A stretch of DNA of 64,000 nt, from contig NZ_CP012646.1 of NCBI RefSeq assembly GCF_001281025.1, positions 1,641,001-1,705,000 on the forward strand. The letters run 5' to 3'. The stretch comes from Streptococcus mitis. GTDB taxonomy: Bacteria; Bacillota; Bacilli; Lactobacillales; Streptococcaceae. Under the pieces are notes generated by a model. It did no database searches and was not told the origin of the DNA. It saw nothing but the letters and a program-made list of their open reading frames with translations. A program made the translations under genes and the position numbers. Shown piece after piece: positions 55,179 through 64,000 of the stretch (positions are counted from its first letter, which is position 1; each line of letters opens with the position of its first letter).

Positions 55179-56261
55179 ATGTCTAAATTACAACAAATCG
55201 TAACATATCTTGAATCAGAAAAACTAGACGTCGCTGTCGTATCTGACCCCGTCACAATCAATTACCTCACTGGCTTTTACAGTGATCCCCATGAACGCCA
55301 AATGTTCCTTTTTGTCCTAGCAGATCAGGAACCTCTCCTCTTTGTCCCAGCCCTTGAGGTTGAGCGTGCAAGCAGCACTGTTTCCTTCCCAGTTGTGGGC
55401 TATGTGGATTCTGAAAATCCATGGCAAAAAATGAAACATGCTCTTCCACAACTTGACTTCAAACGTGTCGCTGTTGAGTTTGACAATCTCATCTTGACCA
55501 AATATCATGGCTTGAAAATAGTCTTTGAAACTGCTGAGTTTGAAAACCTCACTCCTCGTATCCAACGTATGCGCCTTATCAAATCAGCTGACGAAGTGCA
55601 AAAAATGATGGTGGCCGGTCTCTATGCGGACAAGGCTGTTAAGGTTGGTTTTGACAATATTTCTCTTGATAAGACTGAGACAGATATTATTGCCCAAATC
55701 GACTTTGCTATGAAGCGTGAAGGTTATGAAATGAGTTTTGATACCATGGTCTTGACTGGTGATAATGCTGCAAATCCACACGGTATTCCAGCAGCAAACA
55801 AAGTTGAAAATAACGCCCTTCTCCTCTTTGACCTTGGTGTTCTAGTCAACGGCTATGCGTCAGATATGACTCGTACGGTCGCTGTCGGCAAACCAGACCA
55901 ATTCAAGAAAGATATTTACAACTTAACTCTTGAAGCCCAACAAGCTGCTCTTGACTTTATCAAGCCAGGTGTGACTGCTCATGAAGTGGACCGCGCGGCC
56001 CGTGAGGTCATTGAAAAAGCTGGTTACGGCGAGTACTTCAACCACCGTCTTGGTCACGGTATCGGTATGGATGTCCACGAATTCCCATCTATCATGGAAG
56101 GAAACGACATGGTCATCGAAGAAGGCATGTGCTTCTCTGTTGAACCAGGTATCTATATCCCTGGTAAAGTCGGTGTCCGTATCGAAGACTGTGGTGTTGT
56201 TACCAAAGATGGCTTTGACCTCTTTACAAACACCAGCAAAGACTTGCTTTATTTTGATTAA
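55179..56261 (+). CDS. pepQ: Xaa-Pro dipeptidase (copy 2)
   Basis: Identical in translation to copy 1 with all metal ligands. Upstream sequence is also the same. Confidence 0.95.
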   Translation: MSKLQQIVTYLESEKLDVAVVSDPVTINYLTGFYSDPHERQMFLFVLADQEPLLFVPALEVERASSTVSFPVVGYVDSENPWQKMKHALPQLDFKRVAVEFDNLILTKYHGLKIVFETAEFENLTPRIQRMRLIKSADEVQKMMVAGLYADKAVKVGFDNISLDKTETDIIAQIDFAMKREGYEMSFDTMVLTGDNAANPHGIPAANKVENNALLLFDLGVLVNGYASDMTRTVAVGKPDQFKKDIYNLTLEAQQAALDFIKPGVTAHEVDRAAREVIEKAGYGEYFNHRLGHGIGMDVHEFPSIMEGNDMVIEEGMCFSVEPGIYIPGKVGVRIEDCGVVTKDGFDLFTNTSKDLLYFD

Positions 56262-56287
56262 AATTCTTCGAAAATCTTCCCACAATA

Positions 56288-56334
56288 AAACGCATAGTAT
56301 CAAGGTTTTTCAACACCTGATACTATGCGTTTTT
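56288..56334. terminator. pepQ / ECF bidirectional terminator (copy 2)
   Basis: Copy of 50483-50529; here it also ends the converging truA-kinase-ECF operon. Confidence 0.85.
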
Positions 56335-56364
56335 CTTATTTGAAAGACTTTTGACTCAGCCTCA

Positions 56365-56826
56365 TTACTTAATCTTCTTGATACTTTGACTAAGGATAAA
56401 TCCTACAATCATCCCTACCATATTTTGCATGAAATTTGGTAAAATTTCTGGTAGAGCTGCAGCCCAGCCATTCATCAATGTAGAGCCCAAGGCGTAACCC
56501 CCTACCATGGCAATCGTTGCTAAGATAAGGCCTAACCACTGAGTTTTTCCTTTAAATCCTGCGAAAAATCCCTGCAAGCCATGGTTGACCAAGCTAAAGA
56601 ACATCCACTGAGGATAGCCTGATAAGAGGTCAATCAAGAAACCTGCTAGTCCTCCTACTACAGCCCCTTCACGACTACCAAAGTAGAAGGCCGTAAAGAA
56701 GACACCCGCATCTAAAAGAGTTAAAATGCCTGTCGGTGTTGGAATTTTTAAGAAATAACCTAGAACCACAGAGAGGGCGGTTAAGAGGGATACAAGGGCG
56801 ATTTTAGTTGTTTTGGTTTGCTTCAT
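56365..56826 (-). CDS. ECF transporter S component (vitamin uptake)
   Basis: A 153-residue membrane protein with about six short helices of the ECF substrate-binding type ([47 protein letters not shown]). It would bind a vitamin and dock to the shared energising module encoded elsewhere. It overlaps the upstream kinase gene by 23 bp. A kinase partner for pyridoxine/HMP suggests a B6 or thiamine precursor as cargo, which is inference. This is the complete copy; a 71-bp tail also remains at 50560-50630. Confidence 0.85.
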   Translation of the reverse strand: MKQTKTTKIALVSLLTALSVVLGYFLKIPTPTGILTLLDAGVFFTAFYFGSREGAVVGGLAGFLIDLLSGYPQWMFFSLVNHGLQGFFAGFKGKTQWLGLILATIAMVGGYALGSTLMNGWAAALPEILPNFMQNMVGMIVGFILSQSIKKIK

Positions 56827-57577
56827 ATTGTCTTACTCCATACTGATCTGCTTGTGCAATAGAACGATAAACGAAATCCTTAGAGCTTTCTACTGCTGGT
56901 AAAAGTTCATCACCTTTAACCAAGTGACTGGCAATGCTAGAGGCAAAGGTACAACCTGCACCAGCATTTTGCCCTTGAATGACAGGATTTTCTAGGACTG
57001 TAAAGTTTTGTCCATCATAAAAGACATCTACAGCCTTGTCCTGACTAAGGCGATTGCCTCCCTTGATAATGACTGCTGGCGCTCCTAATTCATGCAATTT
57101 CTGCGCTGCAGCTTTCATGTCTTCCAAGGTTTTGATTTCCTGACCAGTCAATAATTCTGCTTCAGGAAGATTAGGCGTAATCACACTGACATAAGGGAAA
57201 AAGCGAATCAACTCTTGACAGAGTTCACTTACAGCTACGTCGTGTGTTTCCTTGCAGACCAAGACAGGGTCCAGAACCACAGGCACTCCTGGGCATTGCT
57301 TGATAAAGTCCAAGGCCTTCTCAGCCACACTGACAGTTGGTAGAAGACCAATCTTAATCCCCCCAAACTCCACATCACGCAAGCTATCTAATTCATGTTG
57401 AAAAATGGTATCGTCAGTTGGAAAGACTTCAAAGCCCTTTTCCGTCAAGGCTGTCAAACAAGTCACTGCTACAAAGCCATGCAAGCCGTTCAAGGTATAA
57501 GTAGCCAAATCAGCTGACAAACCACCACCACTAAAAATATCATTTCCAGAAAGTGCTAAAATACGATTATTCTTCAT
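56804..57577 (-). CDS. ThiD-like pyridoxine / hydroxymethylpyrimidine kinase
   Basis: A 257-residue ribokinase-fold kinase: [17 protein letters not shown] at the N-terminus, [26 protein letters not shown], and the catalytic loop [19 protein letters not shown]. Phosphorylates pyridoxine or HMP; Firmicutes often use ThiD-like proteins as pyridoxal kinase (PdxK). Overlaps truA by 11 bp and the ECF gene by 23 bp. Confidence 0.85.
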   Translation of the reverse strand: MKNNRILALSGNDIFSGGGLSADLATYTLNGLHGFVAVTCLTALTEKGFEVFPTDDTIFQHELDSLRDVEFGGIKIGLLPTVSVAEKALDFIKQCPGVPVVLDPVLVCKETHDVAVSELCQELIRFFPYVSVITPNLPEAELLTGQEIKTLEDMKAAAQKLHELGAPAVIIKGGNRLSQDKAVDVFYDGQNFTVLENPVIQGQNAGAGCTFASSIASHLVKGDELLPAVESSKDFVYRSIAQADQYGVRQYEANQNN

Positions 57578-58316
57578 AACGAATCTCCTTTAAATATAAA
57601 CCATTTGGTGCTGCAGTGGGACCTGCAAGCTGCCTGTCCTTTTTCTCCAAGATGAGGTCAATCTGCTCTACTGGCATGCGGTTATTGCCGATTTTAAGCA
57701 GTGTCCCCACCATATTACGAATCTGCTTATACAAGAAACCATTTCCTGAAAAGGTAAAGGTCAAAAACTGGCCTGTCTCATCAACCCTAAGACTAGCTTC
57801 TGTGATGGTGCGAACCTTATCCTCTACACTAGTCCCAGAGGCTGTAAAGCCGGTGAAATCATGAGTGCCTTCTAATTTTTTGATAGCCTCCCGCATCCGT
57901 TCCACATCAAGCGGATAAGGAAAGTGGGTGGCATAGTGACGGCGCATCGGATTTTTGGGACGGCCCCTATCCACGATAAACTCATAGGTCTTACTGTGCT
58001 TAGCATAACGGCAATGAAAATCATCCGCCACAAGCTCAATCGAAATCACATCAATATCTTCAGGGGACTGAGTGTCTAGAGCAAAACGGAGCTTCTCCTC
58101 ATCCATTTGATAAGGCAGGTTAAAATGAATAACCTGTCCCAGGGCATGAACCCCACTATCTGTCCTACCAGCACCGTGAACAGTAATGGCTTGCCCTTTA
58201 TTTAACTTGGTCAAGGTTTTTTCAATTTCTTCCTGAACACTACGCGCATGAGGCTGGCGCTGAAAACCAGCAAAGGCGTAACCATCATAGGAAATAGTTG
58301 CTTTATATCTTGTCAT
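57567..58316 (-). CDS. truA: tRNA pseudouridine(38-40) synthase
   Basis: A 249-residue TruA. Catalytic Asp in [14 protein letters not shown], preceded by [12 protein letters not shown], and a late [16 protein letters not shown]. Isomerises uridines in the anticodon stem-loop. First gene of the truA-kinase-ECF operon. Confidence 0.95.
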   Translation of the reverse strand: MTRYKATISYDGYAFAGFQRQPHARSVQEEIEKTLTKLNKGQAITVHGAGRTDSGVHALGQVIHFNLPYQMDEEKLRFALDTQSPEDIDVISIELVADDFHCRYAKHSKTYEFIVDRGRPKNPMRRHYATHFPYPLDVERMREAIKKLEGTHDFTGFTASGTSVEDKVRTITEASLRVDETGQFLTFTFSGNGFLYKQIRNMVGTLLKIGNNRMPVEQIDLILEKKDRQLAGPTAAPNGLYLKEIRYEE

Positions 58317-58394
58317 AACTTCTATTTTATCAAGAAATTAGTCTGTAAACAAGGCCCTAAATCAAATAGTGTCTGGGTACAAAAATCCAAAAAA

Positions 58395-58420
58395 GAAAAA
58401 CTTAGGAAACCAATCCTAAG
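58395..58420 (-). terminator. MFS gene terminator
   Basis: Minus-strand CTTAGGA-TTGGTT-TCCTAAG followed by TTTTTC, overlapping the end of the gene. Confidence 0.8.
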
Positions 58421-59567
58421 CTCTCTTTTGAAGTAGGTACATGACAAAGATAGAGGTTACAATTAACCAAGATCCTAAGATAGCAAAGACCAACATCCCA
58501 TTGTGAGTTAATAAGCCAATTGCACCTAGAACGAATGGAGTCGTAAAGGCTCCGAAACTACAGCCTAAAACTGCAAATGAGGTTGCTTGATTGAGGAGTT
58601 TAGCTGGAATTCTTTCAGAGACAAGTTGAAAGACTGTCGTCAAGGCTACACTGTAGGCAAAGCCAGCCAGAATACTTCCTGCCACTACCACCCACAAGGA
58701 TGGAGACAAGGCAATCACAATTTGCCCCAAGCCGAAGGTAATACCAGACCAGAGGAGCAGTTTCTCTTTAAATATTGAAATCAGGAAAGAAAAACTCACA
58801 CCAGCCACAATCCCGATTAACTGCATGACACTAAGAACAAAACTAGATAACTGGGCATCTCCCAGTCCTCTTTCCACCATCAGACTTGGAATACGGATGG
58901 TAATAGCTGTATTGGTACAAACTACAACCGCCGCTTCAATAGCTAAGATAAAAATCAAGCCCTTCATTTCCCGAGTTAAGCGACTTGCTTCCTTCGTTTT
59001 TTTCTTGACTTCTTTCTTTTCTTTTCCATAAGGTACAAAGAGCAGATAAAGGATCAGAACTAAAAATCCAGCACTATAAGCTAAGAAAGTAGCTGTCCAA
59101 CCAAAGGCCAACAATTGGCCGACTGCCAAGGTAATGAGAGAAGCCCCAACGACCTCTGCAGAACCGCGTAGCCCTAACATCTGAATTCTCGTTTTTCCTT
59201 GATAGCGTTCACTGATAATAGAAATGGCCTTGGCATTGATCATCCCAACACCTAAACCAAAAAGAATCCGTGTTCCAAAGACAAAAGGATAAGCTTGGTA
59301 CCAAAAGGGAGCAGTTCCACTTAGTGATAAAATCAGCAATCCCAAACTGATCTGTAAGCGCTCAGGAAATATTTTTTCTAAGAAACCATTTAGTAATAAC
59401 ATAATCATGATTCCAAAGGAAGGCAAGCTCGCCAAGAGCTCAATTTGTTCCTTAGGATAACCTTGATAATAGTCAAACATGGCTGGCAGGGCACTCGAGA
59501 TGGAAAAGGACGTAATCAAAACGAGGGAGAGAGCCAAAATACTGGCCCGTTCTAAAAATTGTTTCAT
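58416..59567 (-). CDS. MFS transporter
   Basis: A 383-residue major facilitator with about 12 helices and a basic central loop (KEKKEVKKKTKEASRLTREMK). The motif after helix 2 is LEKIFPERLQ-like. Such streptococcal 12-TM carriers are usually labelled cyanate/drug exporters, but the substrate cannot be read from the sequence. Monocistronic, between truA and the Pr6Pr gene. Confidence 0.82.
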   Translation of the reverse strand: MKQFLERASILALSLVLITSFSISSALPAMFDYYQGYPKEQIELLASLPSFGIMIMLLLNGFLEKIFPERLQISLGLLILSLSGTAPFWYQAYPFVFGTRILFGLGVGMINAKAISIISERYQGKTRIQMLGLRGSAEVVGASLITLAVGQLLAFGWTATFLAYSAGFLVLILYLLFVPYGKEKKEVKKKTKEASRLTREMKGLIFILAIEAAVVVCTNTAITIRIPSLMVERGLGDAQLSSFVLSVMQLIGIVAGVSFSFLISIFKEKLLLWSGITFGLGQIVIALSPSLWVVVAGSILAGFAYSVALTTVFQLVSERIPAKLLNQATSFAVLGCSFGAFTTPFVLGAIGLLTHNGMLVFAILGSWLIVTSIFVMYLLQKRA

Positions 59568-59633
59568 GAAATCTCTTTCTATATTTCTCTTAATCTTCTA
59601 CTTTTTTGATAGTCATCAAACAAGCAAGAAAAG

Positions 59634-59665
59634 AAGAAGCCTCTTTAGTGTACAGACTCCTTCTT
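59634..59665 (-). terminator. Probable terminator of the PhnA-Pr6Pr operon
   Basis: AAGAAGgAGtCT ... AGaGGCTTCTT imperfect stem on the minus strand with a T-rich tail. Confidence 0.5.
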
Positions 59666-59691
59666 AAACTCGAAAATGAATCCCTTGTGTC

Positions 59692-60321
59692 TTAGGATGA
59701 TTTTCTCTTGATTTGCTTAATAAAGTAGAAGATAAATCCTGCCACCATATAGGCAACAAAGATAATCAGACACCACTTGAACACGACATCCCAACCCTTG
59801 TTCACATTCAAAAAGAAGTAAGGGAAGGGACTGACCTTAGAATTAGGAATGTCTAGTTTCAGTACCAAGCCATTAAAAAGAGCAAAAATCATATAAAGCA
59901 AGGGTAAAATCGTCCACACAACTGGATCCCAGATTTTGTATTGACCCTGTTTGTCAAAAAAGAGGGTATCCGCTAAAAACCAAAGCGGAACGATATAGTG
60001 GCAAAGGAAATTTTCTAGAGTATAGAAATTAGTCGCAATAGGCGCTAAGAGGAAATGGTAAATCACACAGGTAATCATGATACTCATGGTGACCCCACCT
60101 TTTAAACGCAAGAGGCTTGGCCTTTGCCAGTTTTCACCTAAACGGCTCATAACCTTTAGGAGATAGAGCGTAAAAATCGCTACTAAAAGGTTGGACAGAA
60201 CCGTATAATAGAGCAGCATCCCAAATCCACCATGCTTGGTGATTTCAAGATAAACTCCCGTAAAAGCCGCTAGAAACAAGAAGATACGGCTATAAAATAC
60301 AAGTTTATAGTGTTTTGACAT
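59692..60321 (-). CDS. Pr6Pr family membrane protein
   Basis: A 209-residue six-helix membrane protein: N-terminal YSRIFLFLAAFTGVYLEIT, YYTVLSNLLVAIFTLYLL, a VIYHFLLAP motif and NFLCHYIVPLWF. This matches the Pr6Pr (conserved Firmicute/FAR-17a-like) family. Function unknown. It lies 2 bp after the PhnA-like gene. Confidence 0.75.
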   Translation of the reverse strand: MSKHYKLVFYSRIFLFLAAFTGVYLEITKHGGFGMLLYYTVLSNLLVAIFTLYLLKVMSRLGENWQRPSLLRLKGGVTMSIMITCVIYHFLLAPIATNFYTLENFLCHYIVPLWFLADTLFFDKQGQYKIWDPVVWTILPLLYMIFALFNGLVLKLDIPNSKVSPFPYFFLNVNKGWDVVFKWCLIIFVAYMVAGFIFYFIKQIKRKSS

Positions 60322-60323
60322 AC

Positions 60324-60662
60324 TTAAATTTTCTTCACAAACTCTGATTTGAGTTTCATGGCACCGAAGCCATCAATTTTACAGTCGATATTGTGATCGC
60401 CTTCTACGATGCGGATATTTTTCACGCGCGTCCCTTGTTTCAAATCTTTTGGCGCACCTTTTACTTTCAAGTCCTTGATTAGAGTGACTGTATCACCGTC
60501 AGCCAATTTATTTCCGTTGGCATCGACAGCAACAAGACCCTCTTCTACATCTGCAACTTCAGCAGGATTCCACTCATGAGCACACTCTGGGCAAACCAGT
60601 AGGGCACCGTCTTCGTAGACATACTCTGAGTTACATTTTGGGCAATTTGGTAGGTTGTTCAT
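60324..60662 (-). CDS. PhnA/YjdM-type zinc-ribbon protein
   Basis: A 112-residue protein: N-terminal zinc ribbon with two CxxC pairs (CPKC, CPEC) followed by the PhnA C-terminal domain ([28 protein letters not shown]). The old name 'alkylphosphonate utilisation' reflects linkage in E. coli, not a known activity. Promoter TTGTCA-17-TATAAT at 60722-60750. Confidence 0.87.
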   Translation of the reverse strand: MNNLPNCPKCNSEYVYEDGALLVCPECAHEWNPAEVADVEEGLVAVDANGNKLADGDTVTLIKDLKVKGAPKDLKQGTRVKNIRIVEGDHNIDCKIDGFGAMKLKSEFVKKI

Positions 60663-60721
60663 GGTTTCTCCTTATAATCATTCACTATTCTTTGAAAATC
60701 AAAATTTCTCGAACAGCAACT

Positions 60722-60750
60722 ATTATACCTTAAAATCACCATTTTGACAA
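60722..60750 (-). promoter_or_regulatory. Promoter of the PhnA-Pr6Pr operon
   Basis: Minus-strand TTGTCA (60745-60750), 17-bp spacer, TATAAT (60722-60727). Confidence 0.8.
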
Positions 60751-60756
60751 ATTTAG

Positions 60757-60785
60757 AAAAAACCGATATCAATCTATCGGCTTTT
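60757..60785 (-). terminator. cmk terminator
   Basis: Minus-strand GCCGATA-GATTGA-TATCGGT followed by TTTTT. Confidence 0.82.
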
Positions 60786-60791
60786 CTAAAT

Positions 60792-61463
60792 TTACATTCT
60801 TTTTTCAGCTTCTGCTTTGATTTTTTCAACTACTTCTTGAATGCTCAAACCAGTTGTATCAAGGTAGACAGCATCCTCTGCTTGTTTGAGAGGCGAAGTC
60901 TCACGATGGCTATCCTTGTAGTCACGCGCAGCAATTTCCTCTTTTAGGGTTTCAAGGTCTGTTTCAATTCCCTTAGCAATATTTTCCTTGTAACGACGCT
61001 CTGCTCTTTCATCTACCGAAGCTACTAGGAAAATTTTCAATTCTGCTTGTGGCAATACAACCGTTCCAATATCGCGACCGTCCATGACAATCCCACCTTG
61101 CTGGGCAATCTCTTGTTGGAGAGAAACTAGTTTCTCACGTACTTCAGGAATTGCTGCAATAGCCGAAACATGATTGGTCACTTCATTTTCACGAATAGGA
61201 TGAGTAATGTCCACATCTCCTACAAAGACAAGTTGTTCTCCAGTTTCTGAGCGCCCAAAGCTGATTGGATGCTGGTCCAATAAGGCTAAAAGTTCCTCAA
61301 TCTCTTCCACTCCTAACTGGTGTTTCAGAGCCATATAGGTCGCCGCACGATACATGGCACCTGTATCTAGATAGGTGTAACCAAAATCCTTAGCAATAAT
61401 CTTTGCGACCGTACTCTTACCACTTGAAGCTGGACCGTCAATAGCAATTTGAATCGTCTTCAT
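60792..61463 (-). CDS. cmk: Cytidylate kinase
   Basis: A 223-residue CMP/dCMP kinase: P-loop [38 protein letters not shown], and the lid [14 protein letters not shown]. Essential in nucleotide metabolism. It follows the small LysM gene by 9 bp on one transcript. Confidence 0.96.
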   Translation of the reverse strand: MKTIQIAIDGPASSGKSTVAKIIAKDFGYTYLDTGAMYRAATYMALKHQLGVEEIEELLALLDQHPISFGRSETGEQLVFVGDVDITHPIRENEVTNHVSAIAAIPEVREKLVSLQQEIAQQGGIVMDGRDIGTVVLPQAELKIFLVASVDERAERRYKENIAKGIETDLETLKEEIAARDYKDSHRETSPLKQAEDAVYLDTTGLSIQEVVEKIKAEAEKRM

Positions 61464-61472
61464 TTATGACTC

Positions 61473-61964
61473 CTATCTAGTCTTAATCACATCTCCAGGA
61501 TTAGCAAACCAAGATCCTGTAGCCATATGGCCAGGATTCAAAGCCTCTAACTGAGCAATCGAGATTCCTGCACGAGCGGCAATAGCTGCTTCTCCTTCTC
61601 CAGCCATAACTTTTGTAGTTCCTTCTGGATCAGTTGGATGTTCTGAGCTACTAGATGACTCTTCTACCTTCTCCTCTGAACTAGAAGATGCCTGCTCTGA
61701 ACTACTACTAGAAGTAGAAGAAACTTGCTCTACTTTTGTATCTGAATCGTGAAAATCTTTCAAGGCTGCTGTGCGATTACTCCCACCCGATGAAAGATAG
61801 ATAAGAACAATAATCATCACGACTACAATCACAAAGAAAATACTTGCTAAAATAGTCAAGATACGATTAGCCAGCACTCCTCCACCTTGTTCTCTCTTAC
61901 GACGTTCTGATCTTGTTTCTTCTTGATTCTCATAAATATCTTCTTGCCACGGTTCTTTTGCCAT
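61473..61964 (-). CDS. SAG1386/EF1546-type LysM surface-associated protein
   Basis: A 163-residue bitopic protein: cytoplasmic basic head (RSERRKREQGGG), one helix (about residues 32-53), a serine-rich extracellular linker (SSTSSSSSEQASSSSEE), and a C-terminal LysM (GEGEAAIAARAGISIAQLEALNPG). It should bind peptidoglycan and may link the envelope to the cytoplasm. Upstream of cmk. Confidence 0.85.
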   Translation of the reverse strand: MAKEPWQEDIYENQEETRSERRKREQGGGVLANRILTILASIFFVIVVVMIIVLIYLSSGGSNRTAALKDFHDSDTKVEQVSSTSSSSSEQASSSSEEKVEESSSSSEHPTDPEGTTKVMAGEGEAAIAARAGISIAQLEALNPGHMATGSWFANPGDVIKTR

Positions 61965-61997
61965 ACCTTACTCCTTGTTTTTTTTTACTTTTCTTAT

Positions 61998-62012
61998 TAC
62001 AATATAAATATG
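61998..62012 (+). promoter_or_regulatory. -10 box of the ferredoxin gene (leaderless configuration)
   Basis: TACAAT (61998-62003) with TTGTTT (61975-61980) 17 bp upstream. The ATG at 62010 is 6 nt after the -10 and has no SD. Confidence 0.6.
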
Positions 62013-62207
62013 AAAATCACACTTATACCTGAACGTTGCATTGCCTGTGGGCTTTGCCAAACTTATTCTGAATTATTTGATTACCACGATAATGGAATCG
62101 TGCGTTTTTACGATGATCCTGATCAACTAGAAAAAGAAATTTCTCCTAGTCAGGACGTCGTAGAAGCTGTTAGAAACTGTCCGACACGTGCCTTGATTAA
62201 AGATTAA
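62010..62207 (+). CDS. fer: Ferredoxin (single [4Fe-4S])
   Basis: A 65-residue ferredoxin: CIACGLC plus the distal Cys in RNCPTRALI, consistent with one 4Fe-4S cluster and a monocluster fold. Acidic overall (DDPDQLEKE). An electron carrier; the partner enzyme is unknown. Divergent from the LysM-cmk operon. A longer frame back to 61923 would precede the promoter and is rejected. Confidence 0.9.
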   Translation: MKITLIPERCIACGLCQTYSELFDYHDNGIVRFYDDPDQLEKEISPSQDVVEAVRNCPTRALIKD

Positions 62208-62264
62208 CTATAATATAGACAAGAACGTTCTACTCCTTCTAGTTTAGCATATTTCCATGCAAAA

Positions 62265-63230
62265 TTATAGTCTTTTCTCTTTATTTTTTTCTGTAAAATC
62301 AGGAAGGTCACTTTTTTCTTTGACGAGATAAAGTGGTCTTTTTTTAGTCTCTAGATAAATCTTACTGATATACTTGCCGAGAATCCCAATGGTCAAGAGT
62401 TGAATCCCACCAAGGAAGAGAATAACAGCCATCAGAGAGGTCCAACCTGATGTCGGATTGCCCAAAATGAGGGTCCGAACCACAACAAAAAAGGTCATAA
62501 GTAGAGAAATAAAACAAGATAGGAGACCTGCCACAAAGGCTATAATCAAGGGAAAATCTGAAAAATTAACAATCCCTTCAATGGAGTAGAAAAAGAGTTG
62601 CCTAAAACTCCAACTGGTCTTTCCTGCCTGCCTTTCGACATTGGGATAGTCCAGATAGTGGGTTTTAAAGCCGACCCAGGCAAAGAGTCCCTTCGAAAAG
62701 CGATTGGACTCAGTCAAGCTTAAAATGGCATCCACTACAGATCTTCTCATCATGCGAAAATCACGGACACCTGACGGCAAGGCTACTGGACTAATTTTTT
62801 GCATAAGACGATAAAAGAGATTAGCACAGAAACTGCGAAAGAAGGGTTCTCCCCCTCGACTGGTTCTGCGTGTTCCAACACAGTCCAAGTCTGCATTCTG
62901 GTCTAGTAAGGCTTTCATCTCTAGCAACATACTAGGAGGATCTTGGAGGTCTGCATCCATCACCACCACTAGATCTCCTGTCGCATATTGCAAGCCTGCA
63001 TAAAGGGCTGCTTCTTTGCCGAAATTTCGCGAGAAAGAAATATAATGAACTGCCGGATTTTGCTCCCGATAGGTCTTTAAGAGTTCCAAGGTCCCATCAC
63101 TTGATCCATCGTCGACAAAGACATACTCGATTTCTGTTTCCAAATCTGGAAGTAAAGCTTCCAAAGCCTGATAAAAAAGAGGAAGTACTTCCTCTTCGTT
63201 TAAACAGGGGACAATGATTGATATCACCAT
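62265..63230 (-). CDS. Polyprenyl-phosphate glycosyltransferase (GtrB-like, GT2)
   Basis: A 321-residue GT2 enzyme: ISIIVPCLNEEEVLPLFY, VDDGSSDGT, MDADLQDPP (catalytic Asp-x-Asp) and RQAGKTSW. Two C-terminal helices follow (FSDFPLIIAFVAGLLSC; SLMAVILFLGGIQLLTIG). It should transfer a sugar from UDP-sugar to undecaprenyl phosphate for cell-wall or glycan decoration. The start at 63230 is 1 bp after the galE stop; a longer frame upstream lies in galE. Confidence 0.88.
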   Translation of the reverse strand: MVISIIVPCLNEEEVLPLFYQALEALLPDLETEIEYVFVDDGSSDGTLELLKTYREQNPAVHYISFSRNFGKEAALYAGLQYATGDLVVVMDADLQDPPSMLLEMKALLDQNADLDCVGTRRTSRGGEPFFRSFCANLFYRLMQKISPVALPSGVRDFRMMRRSVVDAILSLTESNRFSKGLFAWVGFKTHYLDYPNVERQAGKTSWSFRQLFFYSIEGIVNFSDFPLIIAFVAGLLSCFISLLMTFFVVVRTLILGNPTSGWTSLMAVILFLGGIQLLTIGILGKYISKIYLETKKRPLYLVKEKSDLPDFTEKNKEKRL

Positions 63231-63231
63231 C

Positions 63232-64000
63232 TTAGTCTTCAAATCCATTTGGATGCTTGCTTTGCCAACGCCATGCGTCTTCACACATTTGGGTGATGCC
63301 GAGTTCTGCTTCCCAGCCCAGTTCTGCTTTGGCTTTTGCAGGATCTGAATAGCAGGCTGCGATATCCCCTGGGCGACGGTCGACAATGCGGTAAGGAATT
63401 GGTCGTCCCACTGCTTTTTCCATATTTTGGATAATTTCAAGAACTGAGTAGCCTTTACCTGTTCCAAGGTTATAAACGTTTAGACCTGAACCTTTTTGGA
63501 TTTTTTTCAGAGCTGCAACGTGACCTTTGGCCAAATCGACAACGTGGATATAGTCACGAACACCAGTTCCATCTTCTGTATCGTAATCGTCTCCAAACAC
63601 TTGCACTTGCTCTAATTTTCCAACGGCTACTTGCGTCACATATGGCAAGAGGTTGTTTGGAATACCGTTTGGATTTTCTCCCAAATCACCACTCTCATGG
63701 GCTCCGATTGGGTTGAAGTAACGAAGTAAGACCACATTCCATTCTGAGTCTGCCTTGTAGATATCCGTTAAAATTTCCTCTAGCATAAGCTTGGTGCGGC
63801 CATATGGATTGGTCACTGAAAGTGGGAAATCTTCCAAGATTGGCACTGTATGAGGATCTCCGTAAACTGTCGCAGAAGAACTGAAGATGATGTTCTTACA
63901 GTTGTTTTCTTCCATAGCTTTCAAAAGGCTAATAGTCCCAGCTATATTGTTGTCATAGTAGGCAAGAGGGATACGTGTTGATTCGCCAACAGCCTTCAAG
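63232..64000 (-). CDS. galE: UDP-glucose 4-epimerase (5' end outside window)
   Basis: About 256 C-terminal codons of an extended SDR epimerase, open at the window edge. Seen: SSATVYGDP with the catalytic Ser, NPYGRTK (YxxxK pair), [32 protein letters not shown] and [14 protein letters not shown]. Interconverts UDP-glucose and UDP-galactose (or the GlcNAc/GalNAc pair). Coupled to the downstream glycosyltransferase, it may supply its UDP-galactose. Confidence 0.94.
   Translation of the reverse strand, partial: LKAVGESTRIPLAYYDNNIAGTISLLKAMEENNCKNIIFSSSATVYGDPHTVPILEDFPLSVTNPYGRTKLMLEEILTDIYKADSEWNVVLLRYFNPIGAHESGDLGENPNGIPNNLLPYVTQVAVGKLEQVQVFGDDYDTEDGTGVRDYIHVVDLAKGHVAALKKIQKGSGLNVYNLGTGKGYSVLEIIQNMEKAVGRPIPYRIVDRRPGDIAACYSDPAKAKAELGWEAELGITQMCEDAWRWQSKHPNGFED

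Larger units (their letters stand above)
50631..56435. repeat. Tandem duplication, unit 2 (5,805 bp)
   Basis: Second copy of 44826-50630, directly adjacent, same orientation. All protein translations compared are identical between copies. Confidence 0.93.

Overview
The window looks like chromosome of a mitis-group streptococcus, very close to Streptococcus pneumoniae / S. mitis. The evidence is AT-rich DNA, strong TTGACA-17-TATAAT promoters, recognisable pneumococcal proteins (VncRS, Vex1-3, CodY, MurT/GatD, Har-type reductase), and a BOX-type intergenic repeat. I see no insertion sequence, prophage, CRISPR array, rRNA or origin. Species assignment is inference; the gene-block order and the vex/vnc locus suggest a non-pneumococcal or atypical member.

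Layout. 1-4300: membrane protease fragment, acetolactate decarboxylase, a divergent MocR-type regulator, an amino-acid-binding lipoprotein and an AT-rich Nudix gene. 4388-9307: complete phosphate uptake operon pstS-pstC-pstA-pstB-pstB-phoU. 9528-12275: spx-UPF0223-IMPase-rRNA methylase operon. 12489-15750: hemW-thioesterase-HAD-membrane protein operon. 15834-18645: hprK-lgt-DUF948-YtxH and rpsU. 18856-21526: an AT-rich rhomboid gene, nagB with a NagR/CcpA-type control region, and queA. 21604-26293: ytqA-mnmM-small gene-Na+/H+ antiporter-YihY. 26400-31372: small membrane proteins, a frameshifted DUF6287 gene, tRNA-Thr and an ABC-2 exporter with a cre-like site on its promoter. 31771-41877: fba, vncS, vncR, a repeat-rich LysM protein, and vex3-vex2-vex1. 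42017-43545: tRNA-Leu, pncA, codY. 43802-56435: cshA and an exact 5,805-bp tandem duplication carrying har, murT, gatD and pepQ. 56365-64000: vitamin-type ECF transporter, pdxK-like kinase, truA, MFS, PhnA-like, cmk, LysM, ferredoxin, glycosyltransferase, and galE running off the edge.

Most notable. (1) The pneumococcal Pep27 'death peptide' gene is split here. Its first codons (RKEFHN) lie in the leader of the LysM surface-protein gene at about 38305-38322, and its remaining codons (VLSSGQ..DKRP..YN) lie just past the LysM gene's terminator at 34818-34892. So the LysM gene was inserted into pep27, or pneumococcal pep27 is a deletion scar. (2) The 44826-50630 segment is repeated exactly at 50631-56435 with a blunt junction and no mobile element. 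This doubles the MurT/GatD lipid II amidation genes and leaves a truncated helicase gene. (3) At least six ATG codons (hemW, ytqA, a DUF3397 gene, murT, the ferredoxin gene and the pep27-like leader ORF) sit 6-7 nt after a -10 box with no ribosome-binding site, the signature of leaderless transcripts.
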